A stretch of 9,889 nt of DNA from Alphaproteobacteria bacterium. Lineage in GTDB: Bacteria; Pseudomonadota; Alphaproteobacteria; CACIAM-22H2. Positions 1 to 8,761 of the stretch are shown here, in pieces. Below the pieces are notes generated by a model. It ran no database searches, was not told the origin of the DNA, and worked only from the letters and a program-made list of their open reading frames with translations. The stretch's first letter is position 1; each line of letters opens with the position of its first letter. The stretch spans positions 1 through 9,889 of the forward strand of contig VGDA01000097.1 in the NCBI GenBank assembly GCA_016869915.1, written 5' to 3'. Both the position numbers and the translations under genes were made by a program.

Positions 1-29
1 CGCGCGGCGCGACGAAGGGAGGAAGGACC

Positions 30-1088
30 ATGGCCGCGGTGCGCATCGCCGTCGTCGGCGCGGGCCTCATCGGCCGCAAGCACATCGAGGTGCTGCGCGC
101 CGGCAACCCGGACTACGTCCTATGCGGCGTCGCCGACCCATCGCCCGCCGCGGCGGAGGATGGTCGCCGGCTCGGCTACCGGGTCTTCGCCGACCTCGCG
201 CAGATGCTCGAGGCCGAGAAGCCGGAGGGCGCGATCATCGCGGTGCCCAACCAGCTCCACGAGCCGGCAGGCCTCGCCTGCCTGGCGCGCGGCATCGCCA
301 TCCTGGTCGAGAAGCCCGTCGCGGACACGGTCGCCGCGGCGCTGCGCCTCGTCGATGCCGCGGCCGCGGCGCGGCTGCCGATGCTCGTCGGCCACCATCG
401 CCGCCACAACCCGATCATGCGCAAGGCCGCGGAGATCGTCCGCGGCGGCGGCGTCGGCAAGGTGGTCGCCGTGCACGGCATGTGGCTCAACCACAAGCCG
501 CGCGGCTATTTCGACGTCGCCTGGCGGCGCGAGCCCGGCGGCGGGCCGATCCTCATCAACGCGATCCACGACATCGACTGCCTGCGCATGCTCTGCGGCG
601 ACGTCGAGACCGTGCAGGCGATGAGCGCCAGCGCCGCGCGCGGCTTCCCCGTCGAGGACACGGCCGCGGCCGTGCTGCGCTTCCGCAGCGGCGCGCTCGG
701 GACGCTGCTCGTCTCCGACGCGGTCTCCGCGCCCTGGGCCTGGGAATGGGGCTCGCGCGAGAACCCGCTGCGCCCGCACGACACCGAGGACTGCTTCCTG
801 GTGGCAGGCACGCGCGGCTCGCTCGCCGTGCCGACGCTCGCGCATCGCTGGCACGAGCCGGGCCAGGAGGACTGGAACGTCGAGCTGGTGCGGCGCAACG
901 TGCATGTCGCGCTCGCCGACGCCTACCACGAGCAGATGCGCAACTTCGCCCGCGCGATCCGCGGCACGGAGGAGCCGGTACTCGACGGCCTCGGCGGCAC
1001 GCGCACGCTGGCGACGACGCTGGCGATCGCCGAGTCGGCCCGCACGGGTGCCCCGGTCGACGTCGCGCGCTTCATGGGCCGGGACTGA
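30..1088 (+). CDS. Gfo/Idh/MocA-family NAD(P)-dependent oxidoreductase
   Basis: This 352-residue protein has the usual length for the Gfo/Idh/MocA family, cytoplasmic enzymes that oxidise or reduce sugars, inositols and related polyols. Seen: an N-terminal Rossmann fold with GAGLIG at 10-15; a P-x4-H segment (AVPNQLHEP, 71-79); the EKP signature at 94-96, whose lysine 95 is the expected catalytic lysine; GHHRRHNP at 121-128; and a GGGPILINAIHDID segment (170-183) matching the C-terminal substrate-site motif, with His180 and Asp183. Where many family members have Asp two or three residues before this His, the protein has Asn177. The start is supported by a strong purine-rich Shine-Dalgarno run at 15-26. 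The substrate cannot be read from the sequence. The gene lies 64 bases before a small membrane protein gene and may be the end of an operon entering from the left. The family call is secure; the reaction is unknown. Confidence 0.93.
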   Translation: MAAVRIAVVGAGLIGRKHIEVLRAGNPDYVLCGVADPSPAAAEDGRRLGYRVFADLAQMLEAEKPEGAIIAVPNQLHEPAGLACLARGIAILVEKPVADTVAAALRLVDAAAAARLPMLVGHHRRHNPIMRKAAEIVRGGGVGKVVAVHGMWLNHKPRGYFDVAWRREPGGGPILINAIHDIDCLRMLCGDVETVQAMSASAARGFPVEDTAAAVLRFRSGALGTLLVSDAVSAPWAWEWGSRENPLRPHDTEDCFLVAGTRGSLAVPTLAHRWHEPGQEDWNVELVRRNVHVALADAYHEQMRNFARAIRGTEEPVLDGLGGTRTLATTLAIAESARTGAPVDVARFMGRD

Positions 1089-1152
1089 CCTTCCTCCCGG
1101 CTACGCCACCTCCACCTTCGCCGCGCGACGAAAACCGGCCCAGCATGGCTTC

Positions 1153-1452
1153 ATGCCCGCCGCCGCCTTCGATACATTGCGCCTTGCGCGCCGCCTCCAG
1201 GGCCTCGGGCTCCCGCCCGGCCAGGCAGACGGCCTCGCGGAGGCCTTCGCCGACACCATGGTCACCGAGCTCGCCACGAAATCCGACATCGCCGAGCTGC
1301 GTGCGGACTTACGCGCCGAGTTCCGCCTCGAATGCGAGCGGCTGCGCACGGACATCGCGGCCAGCCGCGCGGACATCATCCGCTGGATCGTGCCGCTGAT
1401 CCTCGCCCAGATGGCGCTGACCGTCGGCGTGCTGCTGCGCACCGCGGGCTGA
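1153..1452 (+). CDS. Small coiled-coil membrane protein, DUF1640/CCDC90-like
   Basis: This 99-residue protein has the layout of short bacterial DUF1640 (CCDC90-like) proteins: an N-terminal helical region (FDTLRLARRLQGLGLPPGQA, 6-25), an ELATKSDIAELR segment (39-50), a charged heptad-rich coiled coil to about residue 75, then one hydrophobic helix near 78-96 ending a few residues from the C-terminus. It is probably an oligomeric coiled-coil protein anchored in the inner membrane; bacterial members have no firm function. I chose the ATG at 1153 because the family pattern begins there. An in-frame ATG at 904 would lie inside the preceding gene and add an arginine/serine-rich stretch typical of a wrong-frame translation. 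No clear Shine-Dalgarno precedes 1153. Leu53 is encoded by TTA (1309-1311), a rare codon in DNA this GC-rich. The gene is followed 3 bases later by a GC hairpin. It has no evident functional link to its neighbours. Confidence 0.8.
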   Translation: MPAAAFDTLRLARRLQGLGLPPGQADGLAEAFADTMVTELATKSDIAELRADLRAEFRLECERLRTDIAASRADIIRWIVPLILAQMALTVGVLLRTAG

Positions 1453-1455
1453 TCC

Positions 1456-1477
1456 GGGCCCCGCGCAGGCGGGGCTT
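1456..1477 (+). terminator. GC hairpin after the DUF1640-like gene, possible terminator
   Basis: Three bases after the stop codon at 1450-1452, GCCCCGC (1458-1464) pairs perfectly with GCGGGGC (1469-1475) around a GCAG loop. Two G-U pairs (1456-1457 with 1476-1477) could extend the stem to 9 bp. The only T run after the stem is two bases, so this is a weak intrinsic terminator at best. It could also be an mRNA 3'-end stabilising structure. Its position directly after a stop codon is what supports it. Confidence 0.4.
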
Positions 1478-1552
1478 GGAGGATCGCGCGAACCCGCCGA
1501 TCATGCGCGCCGGGCGCCGCGCGCGGCGGCACCCGGATGGGAAGCGACGGAC

Positions 1553-3349
1553 ATGGACGACATCTCGCCGGCGGCAACCGCACAGGCCTGGCTGGACCGG
1601 CTCGAGGCGGCGCTCGCCGCGCGCGACATCCCGGCGGCGCTCGAGCTCTTCGGGCCGGAATGCTTCTGGCGCGACATGGTCGCCTTCACCTGGAACATCC
1701 GCACCTTCGAGGGCCGCGAGGCGATCGGCGGGATGCTCGCGGCGACGCTGGCGCGCGTGGCTCCGTCGCGCTGGCGGGTCTCCGGCATGGCCGGCGAGGC
1801 CGATGGCGCGGTCGAGGCGCTGGTCGAGTTCGAGACCGCGCTCGGCCGCGGGCGCGGACACCTGCGCCTGCGCGACGGCAAGGGCTGGACGCTGCTGACG
1901 ACGCTGCGCGAGCTCAAGGGCCACGAGGAGAAGCGTGGCCGCACGCGCGAGAACGGCGTCGAGCACGGCATCGCGCGGGGCCGGCGCACCTGGCTCGAGC
2001 GCCGCCAGGAGGAGGAACGCGAGCTCGGCACCTCTCGCCAGCCCTATTGCGTCGTGGTCGGCGGCGGGCAGGGCGGCCTCGCGCTCGCGGCGCGGCTGCG
2101 GCGCCTCGGCGTGCCCACGATCGTGCTCGAGCGCAACGCGCGCGCCGGGGACAACTGGCGGCGGCGCTACAAGTCGCTCTGCCTGCACGACCCGGTCTGG
2201 TACGACCACATGCCCTACATCCCCTTCCCCGACCACTGGCCGGTCTTCTCGCCGAAGGACCAGATCGCGGACTGGCTCGAGATGTACGCCAGGATCATGG
2301 AGATCGACCTCTGGACCTCGTCCACCTGCCGCAGCGCGCGCTTCGACGAGGCGACGCACGCATGGGAGGTCGAGGTCGAGCGCGAGGGACGGATGCACGT
2401 CCTGCGCCCGCGCCACCTCGTGCTGGCCACCGGCATGTCCGGCATGCCGGTGATGCCCGACTTCCCGGGCATGGCGGAGTTCCGGGGCACGCAGCACCAT
2501 TCGAGCGCGCATGGCTCCGGCGAGGCCTGGGCCGGCAGGCGCTGCGTCGTGGTCGGCTCGAACAACTCGGCCCACGACATCTGCGCCGACCTCTGGGAGC
2601 ACGGCGCCGAGGTGACGATGGTCCAGCGCTCCGCCACCACGGTGGTGCGCTCGGAGACGCTGATGGCGTACAGCTGGTCGCATCTCTGGTCGGAGGACGC
2701 GCTCGAGCGCGGCATCACCACCGAGGTCGGCGACATCCTCGCCGCCTCCATGCCGCACCGGCTCGTGCCGCGCCGGGCCATCCCGCTCCACGAGCGCATC
2801 CGCGCCCATGACGCCGAATTCTACGCGCGGCTGGAGAAGGCAGGTTTCATGCTCGACTTCGGCGAGGACGGATCGGGCATCTCCGCCAAGTACGCGCGCC
2901 GCGGTTCGGGCTACTACATCGACGTCGGCGCCTCCGAGCTGGTCATCGACGGCCGCATCGCGCTGCGCAGCCACGTCGAGGTCGAACGCATCGCGCCGCA
3001 TGGCGTCGTGCTCTCGGACGGCAGCGAGCTGCCCGCCGACCTGATCGTCTACGCCACCGGCTACGGCTCCATGAATGGCTGGGCGGCGAAGCTGGTCAGC
3101 CAGGAGGTCGCGGACCGCGTCGGCAAGTGCTGGGGCCTCGGCTCCGCGACGGCGAAGGACCCCGGGCCGTGGGAGGGCGAGCTGCGCAACATGTGGAAGC
3201 CCACGCGCCAGGAGGGCCTGTGGTTCATGGGCGGGAACCTCGCCCAGGCTCGATTCTTCTCGCTGGTCCTCGCGCTGCAGATCAAGGCGCGCCACGCGGG
3301 CATCGACACGCCTGTGCACGCGCCGCAGGAAGTCCACCACCTCGCCTGA
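1553..3349 (+). CDS. Flavin-containing monooxygenase with N-terminal NTF2/SnoaL-like domain
   Basis: This 598-residue protein is predicted to be a cytoplasmic FAD- and NADPH-dependent monooxygenase. Residues 1-125 form a separate NTF2/SnoaL-like domain (ALAARDIPAALELF, FTWNIRTFEGREAI, a run of beta strands, GWTLLTTLRELKG). A charged linker (about 126-162) follows. The flavoprotein part has an FAD-binding GGGQGG at 170-175 after a hydrophobic strand; the conserved stretch with KSLCLHDP at 207-214; an FMO-type fingerprint F-x-G-x3-H at 310-316; the NADPH-site strand and turn VVVGSNNSA at 332-340; and the ATGY motif at 501-504. The fingerprint ends in His320, where the FMO and Baeyer-Villiger versions have an aromatic residue. 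The ending GLWFMGGNLAQARFFS (555-570) is typical of about 600-residue bacterial and fungal members with this two-domain layout. A weak GGGAAG-like ribosome site lies near 1539-1544. The substrate is unknown; the family includes YUCCA-like and CzcO-like proteins often misnamed K+ transport flavoproteins. Confidence 0.9.
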   Translation: MDDISPAATAQAWLDRLEAALAARDIPAALELFGPECFWRDMVAFTWNIRTFEGREAIGGMLAATLARVAPSRWRVSGMAGEADGAVEALVEFETALGRGRGHLRLRDGKGWTLLTTLRELKGHEEKRGRTRENGVEHGIARGRRTWLERRQEEERELGTSRQPYCVVVGGGQGGLALAARLRRLGVPTIVLERNARAGDNWRRRYKSLCLHDPVWYDHMPYIPFPDHWPVFSPKDQIADWLEMYARIMEIDLWTSSTCRSARFDEATHAWEVEVEREGRMHVLRPRHLVLATGMSGMPVMPDFPGMAEFRGTQHHSSAHGSGEAWAGRRCVVVGSNNSAHDICADLWEHGAEVTMVQRSATTVVRSETLMAYSWSHLWSEDALERGITTEVGDILAASMPHRLVPRRAIPLHERIRAHDAEFYARLEKAGFMLDFGEDGSGISAKYARRGSGYYIDVGASELVIDGRIALRSHVEVERIAPHGVVLSDGSELPADLIVYATGYGSMNGWAAKLVSQEVADRVGKCWGLGSATAKDPGPWEGELRNMWKPTRQEGLWFMGGNLAQARFFSLVLALQIKARHAGIDTPVHAPQEVHHLA

Positions 3350-3415
3350 GCGCCGCGCGCCACCGGACGCGCATGGCCGGCGCGCGGGAGTCGCCGGCGG
3401 CGGCGAAGAGCCGGG

Positions 3416-3448
3416 AACCGCGCGCGCTTGTCCACGGCGTGCGCGGTT
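3416..3448. repeat. 12-bp inverted repeat upstream of the M81 peptidase gene
   Basis: AACCGCGCGCGC (3416-3427) can pair with GCGTGCGCGGTT (3437-3448) over 12 positions, with one G-U pair at 3424/3440, around a 9-base loop. It begins 66 bases after the monooxygenase stop codon and ends 45 bases before the peptidase start. Two roles fit: a terminator-like hairpin for the upstream gene, although there is no T tract after it, or a palindromic operator for the downstream gene. A TTGTCC that weakly resembles a -35 box lies in the loop (3428-3433). Alternating GC sequence makes chance pairing easier, but the A-A/T-T ends and the length argue for a real element. Confidence 0.45.
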
Positions 3449-3477
3449 GCTACGCAGCGATGCGGCGATGTCCGCGC

Positions 3478-3488
3478 GGGAGGGGGAA
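3478..3488 (+). promoter_or_regulatory. Strong ribosome binding site for the M81 peptidase gene
   Basis: A GGGAGGGGGAA run ends five bases before the ATG at 3494. It decides this start over the in-frame ATG at 3428, which lies inside the inverted repeat and would add 22 residues unlike the family N-terminus. Confidence 0.75.
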
Positions 3489-3493
3489 CGACC

Positions 3494-4975
3494 ATGCGCC
3501 TCGGCTTGATCAGCGTCGGCCAGGAGACCAACGACTTCAACCCGGTCCCGACGACGATGCGGGACTTCGCGGCCTTCGGCCTCTACGAGGGCGAGGAGAT
3601 CTTCGCGCGGCTGCGCGGCGTCGGGCAGGTCGGCGGCTACCTCGCCGCGGTCGAGGCCTCGGGGCGCGACGTCGCCTCGGTGCCGATCACGCGCGGCTGG
3701 GCGACCGCGGGCGGGCGCATCACCACGGAATGCAGGCTCCACTTCGAGCGGCGGATCCGCGAGGGGCTTCGCGCCGCCGGGCGCATCGACGGCCTCGCGC
3801 TGCAGATGCACGGCGCCTGCGCGGCCGAGGGCGTCGACGACGTCGAGGGCGCGCAGCTCGAGGTCTGCCGCGAGGTCCTTGGCCCCGACATCCCGATCGT
3901 CACGTCGCTCGACCACCACGCCAACGTCACCCGCCGGATGTTCGAGCTCTCGACCGCGATCGTCGGCCACCGCACGCAGCCGCATGATCCCTTCGACACC
4001 GGGCGGATCGGCGCCGAGCTCCTGATGCGCATCGTCGCGGGCGAGGTCCGGCCGACGACGGCCTGGCGCAAGATCCCCATGGTGACGCACCAGGAGCAGT
4101 TCCTGACCTCGCGCCACCCGATGAAGACCTGGTTCGACCGCGCGCGGGCGATGGAGGCGGCGGACCCGCGCGTGCTGCAGGCGTCGAACTACCCGATGCA
4201 GCCCTGGCTGGACGTCGCCGAGGGCGGCTGGGCGACGATCGTCGTCACCGACGGCGACCGCGCGCTCGCCGAGCGCCTCGCGGACGAGCTCGCCGACCTC
4301 GCCTGGTCGATGCGCGAGGCGTTCCAGGTCCGCGAGGCGATCTCCATCGACGACGCCGTGCGCATGGCCGACGCCGAGCCGCGCGGCGTCGTCGTGCTCT
4401 CGGACACTGGCGACACCGTGTTCGGCGGCGCGGCGGGCGACAGCAACCTGATCCTCGAGGCGATGCTGCGCCTGCGCATCCGCGGCCGCGCGCTGGTGCC
4501 GCTGATCGAGCCGTGCACGGCGCGCCGGCTGGTCGCCGCGGGCGCCGGCGCGGAGGTGACGCTGGAGGTGGGCGGGCACGGCGCGCCGGCGTTCTTCCGG
4601 CCGATCACGGTCACCGGCCGGGTGCGGCATGTCGGCGGCGGCATCGTGCGCGCGGCCGACCACAGCCAGCCCGAGGTGGACATGGGCGAGACCGCGGTCT
4701 TCGACGTCGGACCGGTCACCATGCTGGTGAGCGAGCTGCGCGGCCTCGCGGGCAACGTGCCCGACGTCTACCGCGCCTTCGGCGTCGAGCCGCGCGACTA
4801 CAAGATGGCGGTGCTGAAGACGGCGTCGAACTTCCAGTACTTCGCGCCGATCACCTCGCGCGTGATCCGCGTCGACACGACCGGGCCCGGCCAGTCGCAG
4901 GTGGAGACCCTGCCCTGGCGCCGCATCCCCAGGCCGATCTGGCCGCTGGAGCCGGTCGCTGGCTGGCGGCGCTAG
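3494..4975 (+). CDS. M81 family metallopeptidase (MlrC/microcystinase C-like)
   Basis: This 493-residue protein has the normal length for M81 metallopeptidases, whose namesake MlrC cleaves linearised microcystin fragments. Most homologues have unknown peptide or amide substrates. The N-terminal MlrC domain (about 1-290) begins MRLGLISVGQETNDFNP and carries likely zinc-site residues: Glu11 in the ETN motif, His107 in MHGA (106-109), Asp140 and His142 in SLDHHAN (138-144), and His164 in TQPHDP (161-166). The C-terminal MlrC_C domain (about 298-480) shows SDTGDTVFGGAAGDSN (303-318) and GGHGAP (360-365). All motifs look intact and no signal peptide is present, so it should act in the cytoplasm. 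The start is fixed by a strong ribosome site at 3478-3488. It stands directly upstream of a peptide-type ABC importer, 135 bases before the binding-protein gene, which suggests that it processes the imported compound. True microcystin degradation is not implied: no other mlr gene is visible. Confidence 0.92.
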   Translation: MRLGLISVGQETNDFNPVPTTMRDFAAFGLYEGEEIFARLRGVGQVGGYLAAVEASGRDVASVPITRGWATAGGRITTECRLHFERRIREGLRAAGRIDGLALQMHGACAAEGVDDVEGAQLEVCREVLGPDIPIVTSLDHHANVTRRMFELSTAIVGHRTQPHDPFDTGRIGAELLMRIVAGEVRPTTAWRKIPMVTHQEQFLTSRHPMKTWFDRARAMEAADPRVLQASNYPMQPWLDVAEGGWATIVVTDGDRALAERLADELADLAWSMREAFQVREAISIDDAVRMADAEPRGVVVLSDTGDTVFGGAAGDSNLILEAMLRLRIRGRALVPLIEPCTARRLVAAGAGAEVTLEVGGHGAPAFFRPITVTGRVRHVGGGIVRAADHSQPEVDMGETAVFDVGPVTMLVSELRGLAGNVPDVYRAFGVEPRDYKMAVLKTASNFQYFAPITSRVIRVDTTGPGQSQVETLPWRRIPRPIWPLEPVAGWRR

Positions 4976-4985
4976 GCCCGTCCGG

Positions 4986-5001
4986 CGAAACCGGCGTTTC
5001 G
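4986..5001 (+). terminator. Small hairpin after the M81 peptidase gene
   Basis: CGAAAC (4986-4991) pairs with GTTTCG (4996-5001) around a CGGC loop, 10 bases after the stop codon. The stem is only 6 bp and no T tract follows, so termination would be weak. It lies upstream of the TTGACA hexamer, where a boundary between two transcripts would be expected. Confidence 0.25.
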
Positions 5002-5017
5002 GCTGCTGGAACGGGGT

Positions 5018-5047
5018 TTGACACCCCCGGCGCGGATGGCGAAGCAT
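5018..5047 (+). promoter_or_regulatory. Candidate sigma-70 promoter for the ABC importer
   Basis: A perfect TTGACA at 5018-5023 stands out in this GC-rich gap. With an 18-base spacer, the matching -10 position is AAGCAT (5042-5047), which agrees with TATAAT at three of six positions. Transcription would start near 5054, leaving a leader of somewhat under 60 bases before the binding-protein ATG. The -35 element is convincing and the -10 is weak, which could mean that an activator is needed or that the match is chance. Confidence 0.4.
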
Positions 5048-5094
5048 CGGCGCCGGAGCGGCGTCCCGGGACCGGGCGCCCGGAGCAACAGGCC

Positions 5095-5107
5095 AGAGGG
5101 GGACAGG
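5095..5107 (+). promoter_or_regulatory. Ribosome binding site for the binding-protein gene
   Basis: The purine run AGAGGGGGACAGG ends three bases before the ATG at 5111, with its core AGAGGGGGA at 5095-5103. It favours this start over the in-frame ATGs at 5018 and 5036. The first of those would overlap the candidate -35 box, and both would put an arginine-rich tail before the signal peptide. Confidence 0.65.
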
Positions 5108-5110
5108 GTC

Positions 5111-6652
5111 ATGGCACAGGGCTTCACGCGGCGTCAGGGCATGGTGGGTTCGCTTGCGATCGGCGCCGCGGCGGCGCTGGCGGCGCCCTCCGCATCGGGG
5201 CAGGCGCTGAGGGGCGGCAGGCTGCGCGTGGCGCTGCTCGCGGACATCGCGAACTTCGACCCACACCAGTTCTCGGCGATCAACATGCCGATCATGAAGA
5301 ACTGCTACGACAGCCTCATCGAGTACACGTCGGAGGGCAAGGCGATCCCGAACCTCGCCTCCGCCTGGCAGGTCGCGGCCGACAGCAAGTCGGTCACGCT
5401 GACGCTGCGCGGCGACGTCAGGTTCCATGGCGGCGGGACGCTCGACGCCGAGGCCGTGGCGACCAACCTGCGCAAGTGCGCCGACCCGGTGAAGGGCAAG
5501 AACATCTTCCCGACGATGTCGATCGTCCAGGACTGGACCGTCGTCGACCCGCGCACGATCCGCCTCAACTTCAAGGCCGCGGTGCCGGAGCGCCAGATCA
5601 CCGACCTCCTGCAGTTCATCTCGATCATCGACCCCGCCGTGATCGACACGGTGGAGACGAAGGCCGGCGGCACGGGCCCGTTCACGGTCGCCGAGCGCCT
5701 GCCCGGCCAGCGCATCGTGCTGGCCGCCAACAAGTCCCACTGGCGCGCGGGCGAGCCGGTCGCGAGCGAGGTCGTCATGACCGTGTTCAGCGACAACGAC
5801 GCCGCGAGCGCGGCGCTCGAATCCGGGTCGGTCGACGTCATCTACGGCGGCGGCGCGCGCGCCGCGGTGCGCCTGCGCAACGCCGGCTACCAGGTGTTCC
5901 AGGGCCCCGGCCCGCTGGTGCAGGTCTTCCGCATCAACACGACGCGCGGCCCCTTCCGCAACGCGAAGTTCCGCCAGGCCTTCAACCACCTGATGGACCG
6001 CGCGGCGATCCTGCGCGTCGGCTACGCCGGCATGGGCCAGGTCACCGCGCTGCCCTGGGCGCCCGCGAGCCCCGCGGCCGATCCGTCCTACAACGCGCGC
6101 TACGCCTTCGACCTCGACAAGGCGCGCGCGCTCCTGAAGGAGTCGGGCCTGTCCGACGCCGAGATGAAGGACTGGAAGATCCTCGTCGACGGCGGCAACC
6201 AGGACAACGTCGCGATCACGCAGATCGTGCAGGGCACGCTGGCGCGCGTCGGCATCCAGGTCGACCTGGACGTGAAGCAGGGCGCCGAGTACGTCGACGC
6301 GCTGCTCACCGGCAAGTTCGCGGCGACCTTCGGCGGCGTGGGCAACGTGCAGAAGTTCCCGAGCCGCCTGACCACGAACTCGATCTACCGCATCGTCAAC
6401 AACCCGATCCTCGGCAACCCGCACCCGCATCCCGAGTACGTCGCCGCGATCCAGCGCGTCGACGGCGCGCTCGGCGCGGGGCCGGAGGTGAAGGCGGCCT
6501 ACGACAACCTCAACAAGGTGCTGGTCGAGGCCGCGTTCGGCGTCGCGACGAACAGCTTCGACATCGGGCTGATCGTCGCGGCGAAGAACGTCGGCGGCGT
6601 GACCCTCGACATCGACAACATCCTGGTCTGCCGCACGATGGGCTTCCGCTGA
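5111..6652 (+). CDS. ABC transporter substrate-binding protein, family 5 (peptide/nickel type)
   Basis: This 513-residue protein is the periplasmic solute receptor of the importer encoded downstream. The N-terminus is a signal peptide with a twin arginine (FTRRQGM, 5-11), a hydrophobic Ala-rich core to about residue 25, and likely cleavage near 30-32 (ASGQA). The TRRQ context suggests Tat export, although Sec export is possible. The mature part has the SBP_bac_5 pattern: LRVALLADIANFDPHQ (38-53), the paired NLASAWQV (81-88), VTLTLRGDVRFHGG (95-108), DAEAVATNLRK (112-122), and the family-typical GTGPF at 187-191 followed by a strand and GQRIVLAANKSHW. Family members bind di- and oligopeptides, but also nickel, glutathione, opines and other small solutes, so the ligand is not assignable. 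The M81 peptidase gene just upstream favours a peptide or amide. Its own ribosome site, candidate promoter and following hairpin fit the usual need for more binding protein than transporter. Confidence 0.93.
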   Translation: MAQGFTRRQGMVGSLAIGAAAALAAPSASGQALRGGRLRVALLADIANFDPHQFSAINMPIMKNCYDSLIEYTSEGKAIPNLASAWQVAADSKSVTLTLRGDVRFHGGGTLDAEAVATNLRKCADPVKGKNIFPTMSIVQDWTVVDPRTIRLNFKAAVPERQITDLLQFISIIDPAVIDTVETKAGGTGPFTVAERLPGQRIVLAANKSHWRAGEPVASEVVMTVFSDNDAASAALESGSVDVIYGGGARAAVRLRNAGYQVFQGPGPLVQVFRINTTRGPFRNAKFRQAFNHLMDRAAILRVGYAGMGQVTALPWAPASPAADPSYNARYAFDLDKARALLKESGLSDAEMKDWKILVDGGNQDNVAITQIVQGTLARVGIQVDLDVKQGAEYVDALLTGKFAATFGGVGNVQKFPSRLTTNSIYRIVNNPILGNPHPHPEYVAAIQRVDGALGAGPEVKAAYDNLNKVLVEAAFGVATNSFDIGLIVAAKNVGGVTLDIDNILVCRTMGFR

Positions 6653-6656
6653 CGGC

Positions 6657-6707
6657 TGGCCGCCGCAGCGCCCGCCGCCCCTGCATCCGGGCGGCGGGCC
6701 GCGGCCA
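6657..6707 (+). promoter_or_regulatory. Large two-part hairpin between binding-protein and ATPase genes
   Basis: GCCCGCCGCCC (6670-6680) pairs perfectly over 11 bp with GGGCGGCGGGC (6689-6699), closing an 8-base loop. Outside it, TGGCCGC (6657-6663) pairs perfectly with GCGGCCA (6701-6707), separated from the inner stem by a 6/1 internal loop. The structure starts 5 bases after the binding-protein stop codon and ends 17 bases before the ATPase start. There is no T tract. It most likely acts as a partial terminator or 3'-end stabiliser that keeps binding-protein mRNA more abundant than transporter mRNA, as intergenic hairpins do in other importer operons. The pairing is seen directly; the role is inferred. 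Confidence 0.65.
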
Positions 6708-6724
6708 TCCCGAGCGAACGCGCC

Positions 6725-8757
<2,033 letters not shown>

Positions 8758-8761
<4 letters not shown>

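Noticed and set aside
1078..1101. 7-bp inverted repeat GCCGGGA/TCCCGGC around the stop codon of the first gene
   Set aside because: The stem overlaps the stop codon, so a terminating ribosome would melt it, and no T tract follows. It may be chance in GC-rich sequence.
3428..3456. TTGTCC with TACGCA 17 bases later as a promoter for the peptidase gene
   Set aside because: The -35 matches four of six bases and the -10 only two. The -35 falls in the loop of the inverted repeat. It is too weak to annotate.
3494..4975. Part of a microcystin-degradation (mlr) cluster
   Set aside because: Only an MlrC-type gene is present. No MlrA, MlrB or MlrD homologue is visible, and M81 proteins are widespread in bacteria that do not degrade microcystin.
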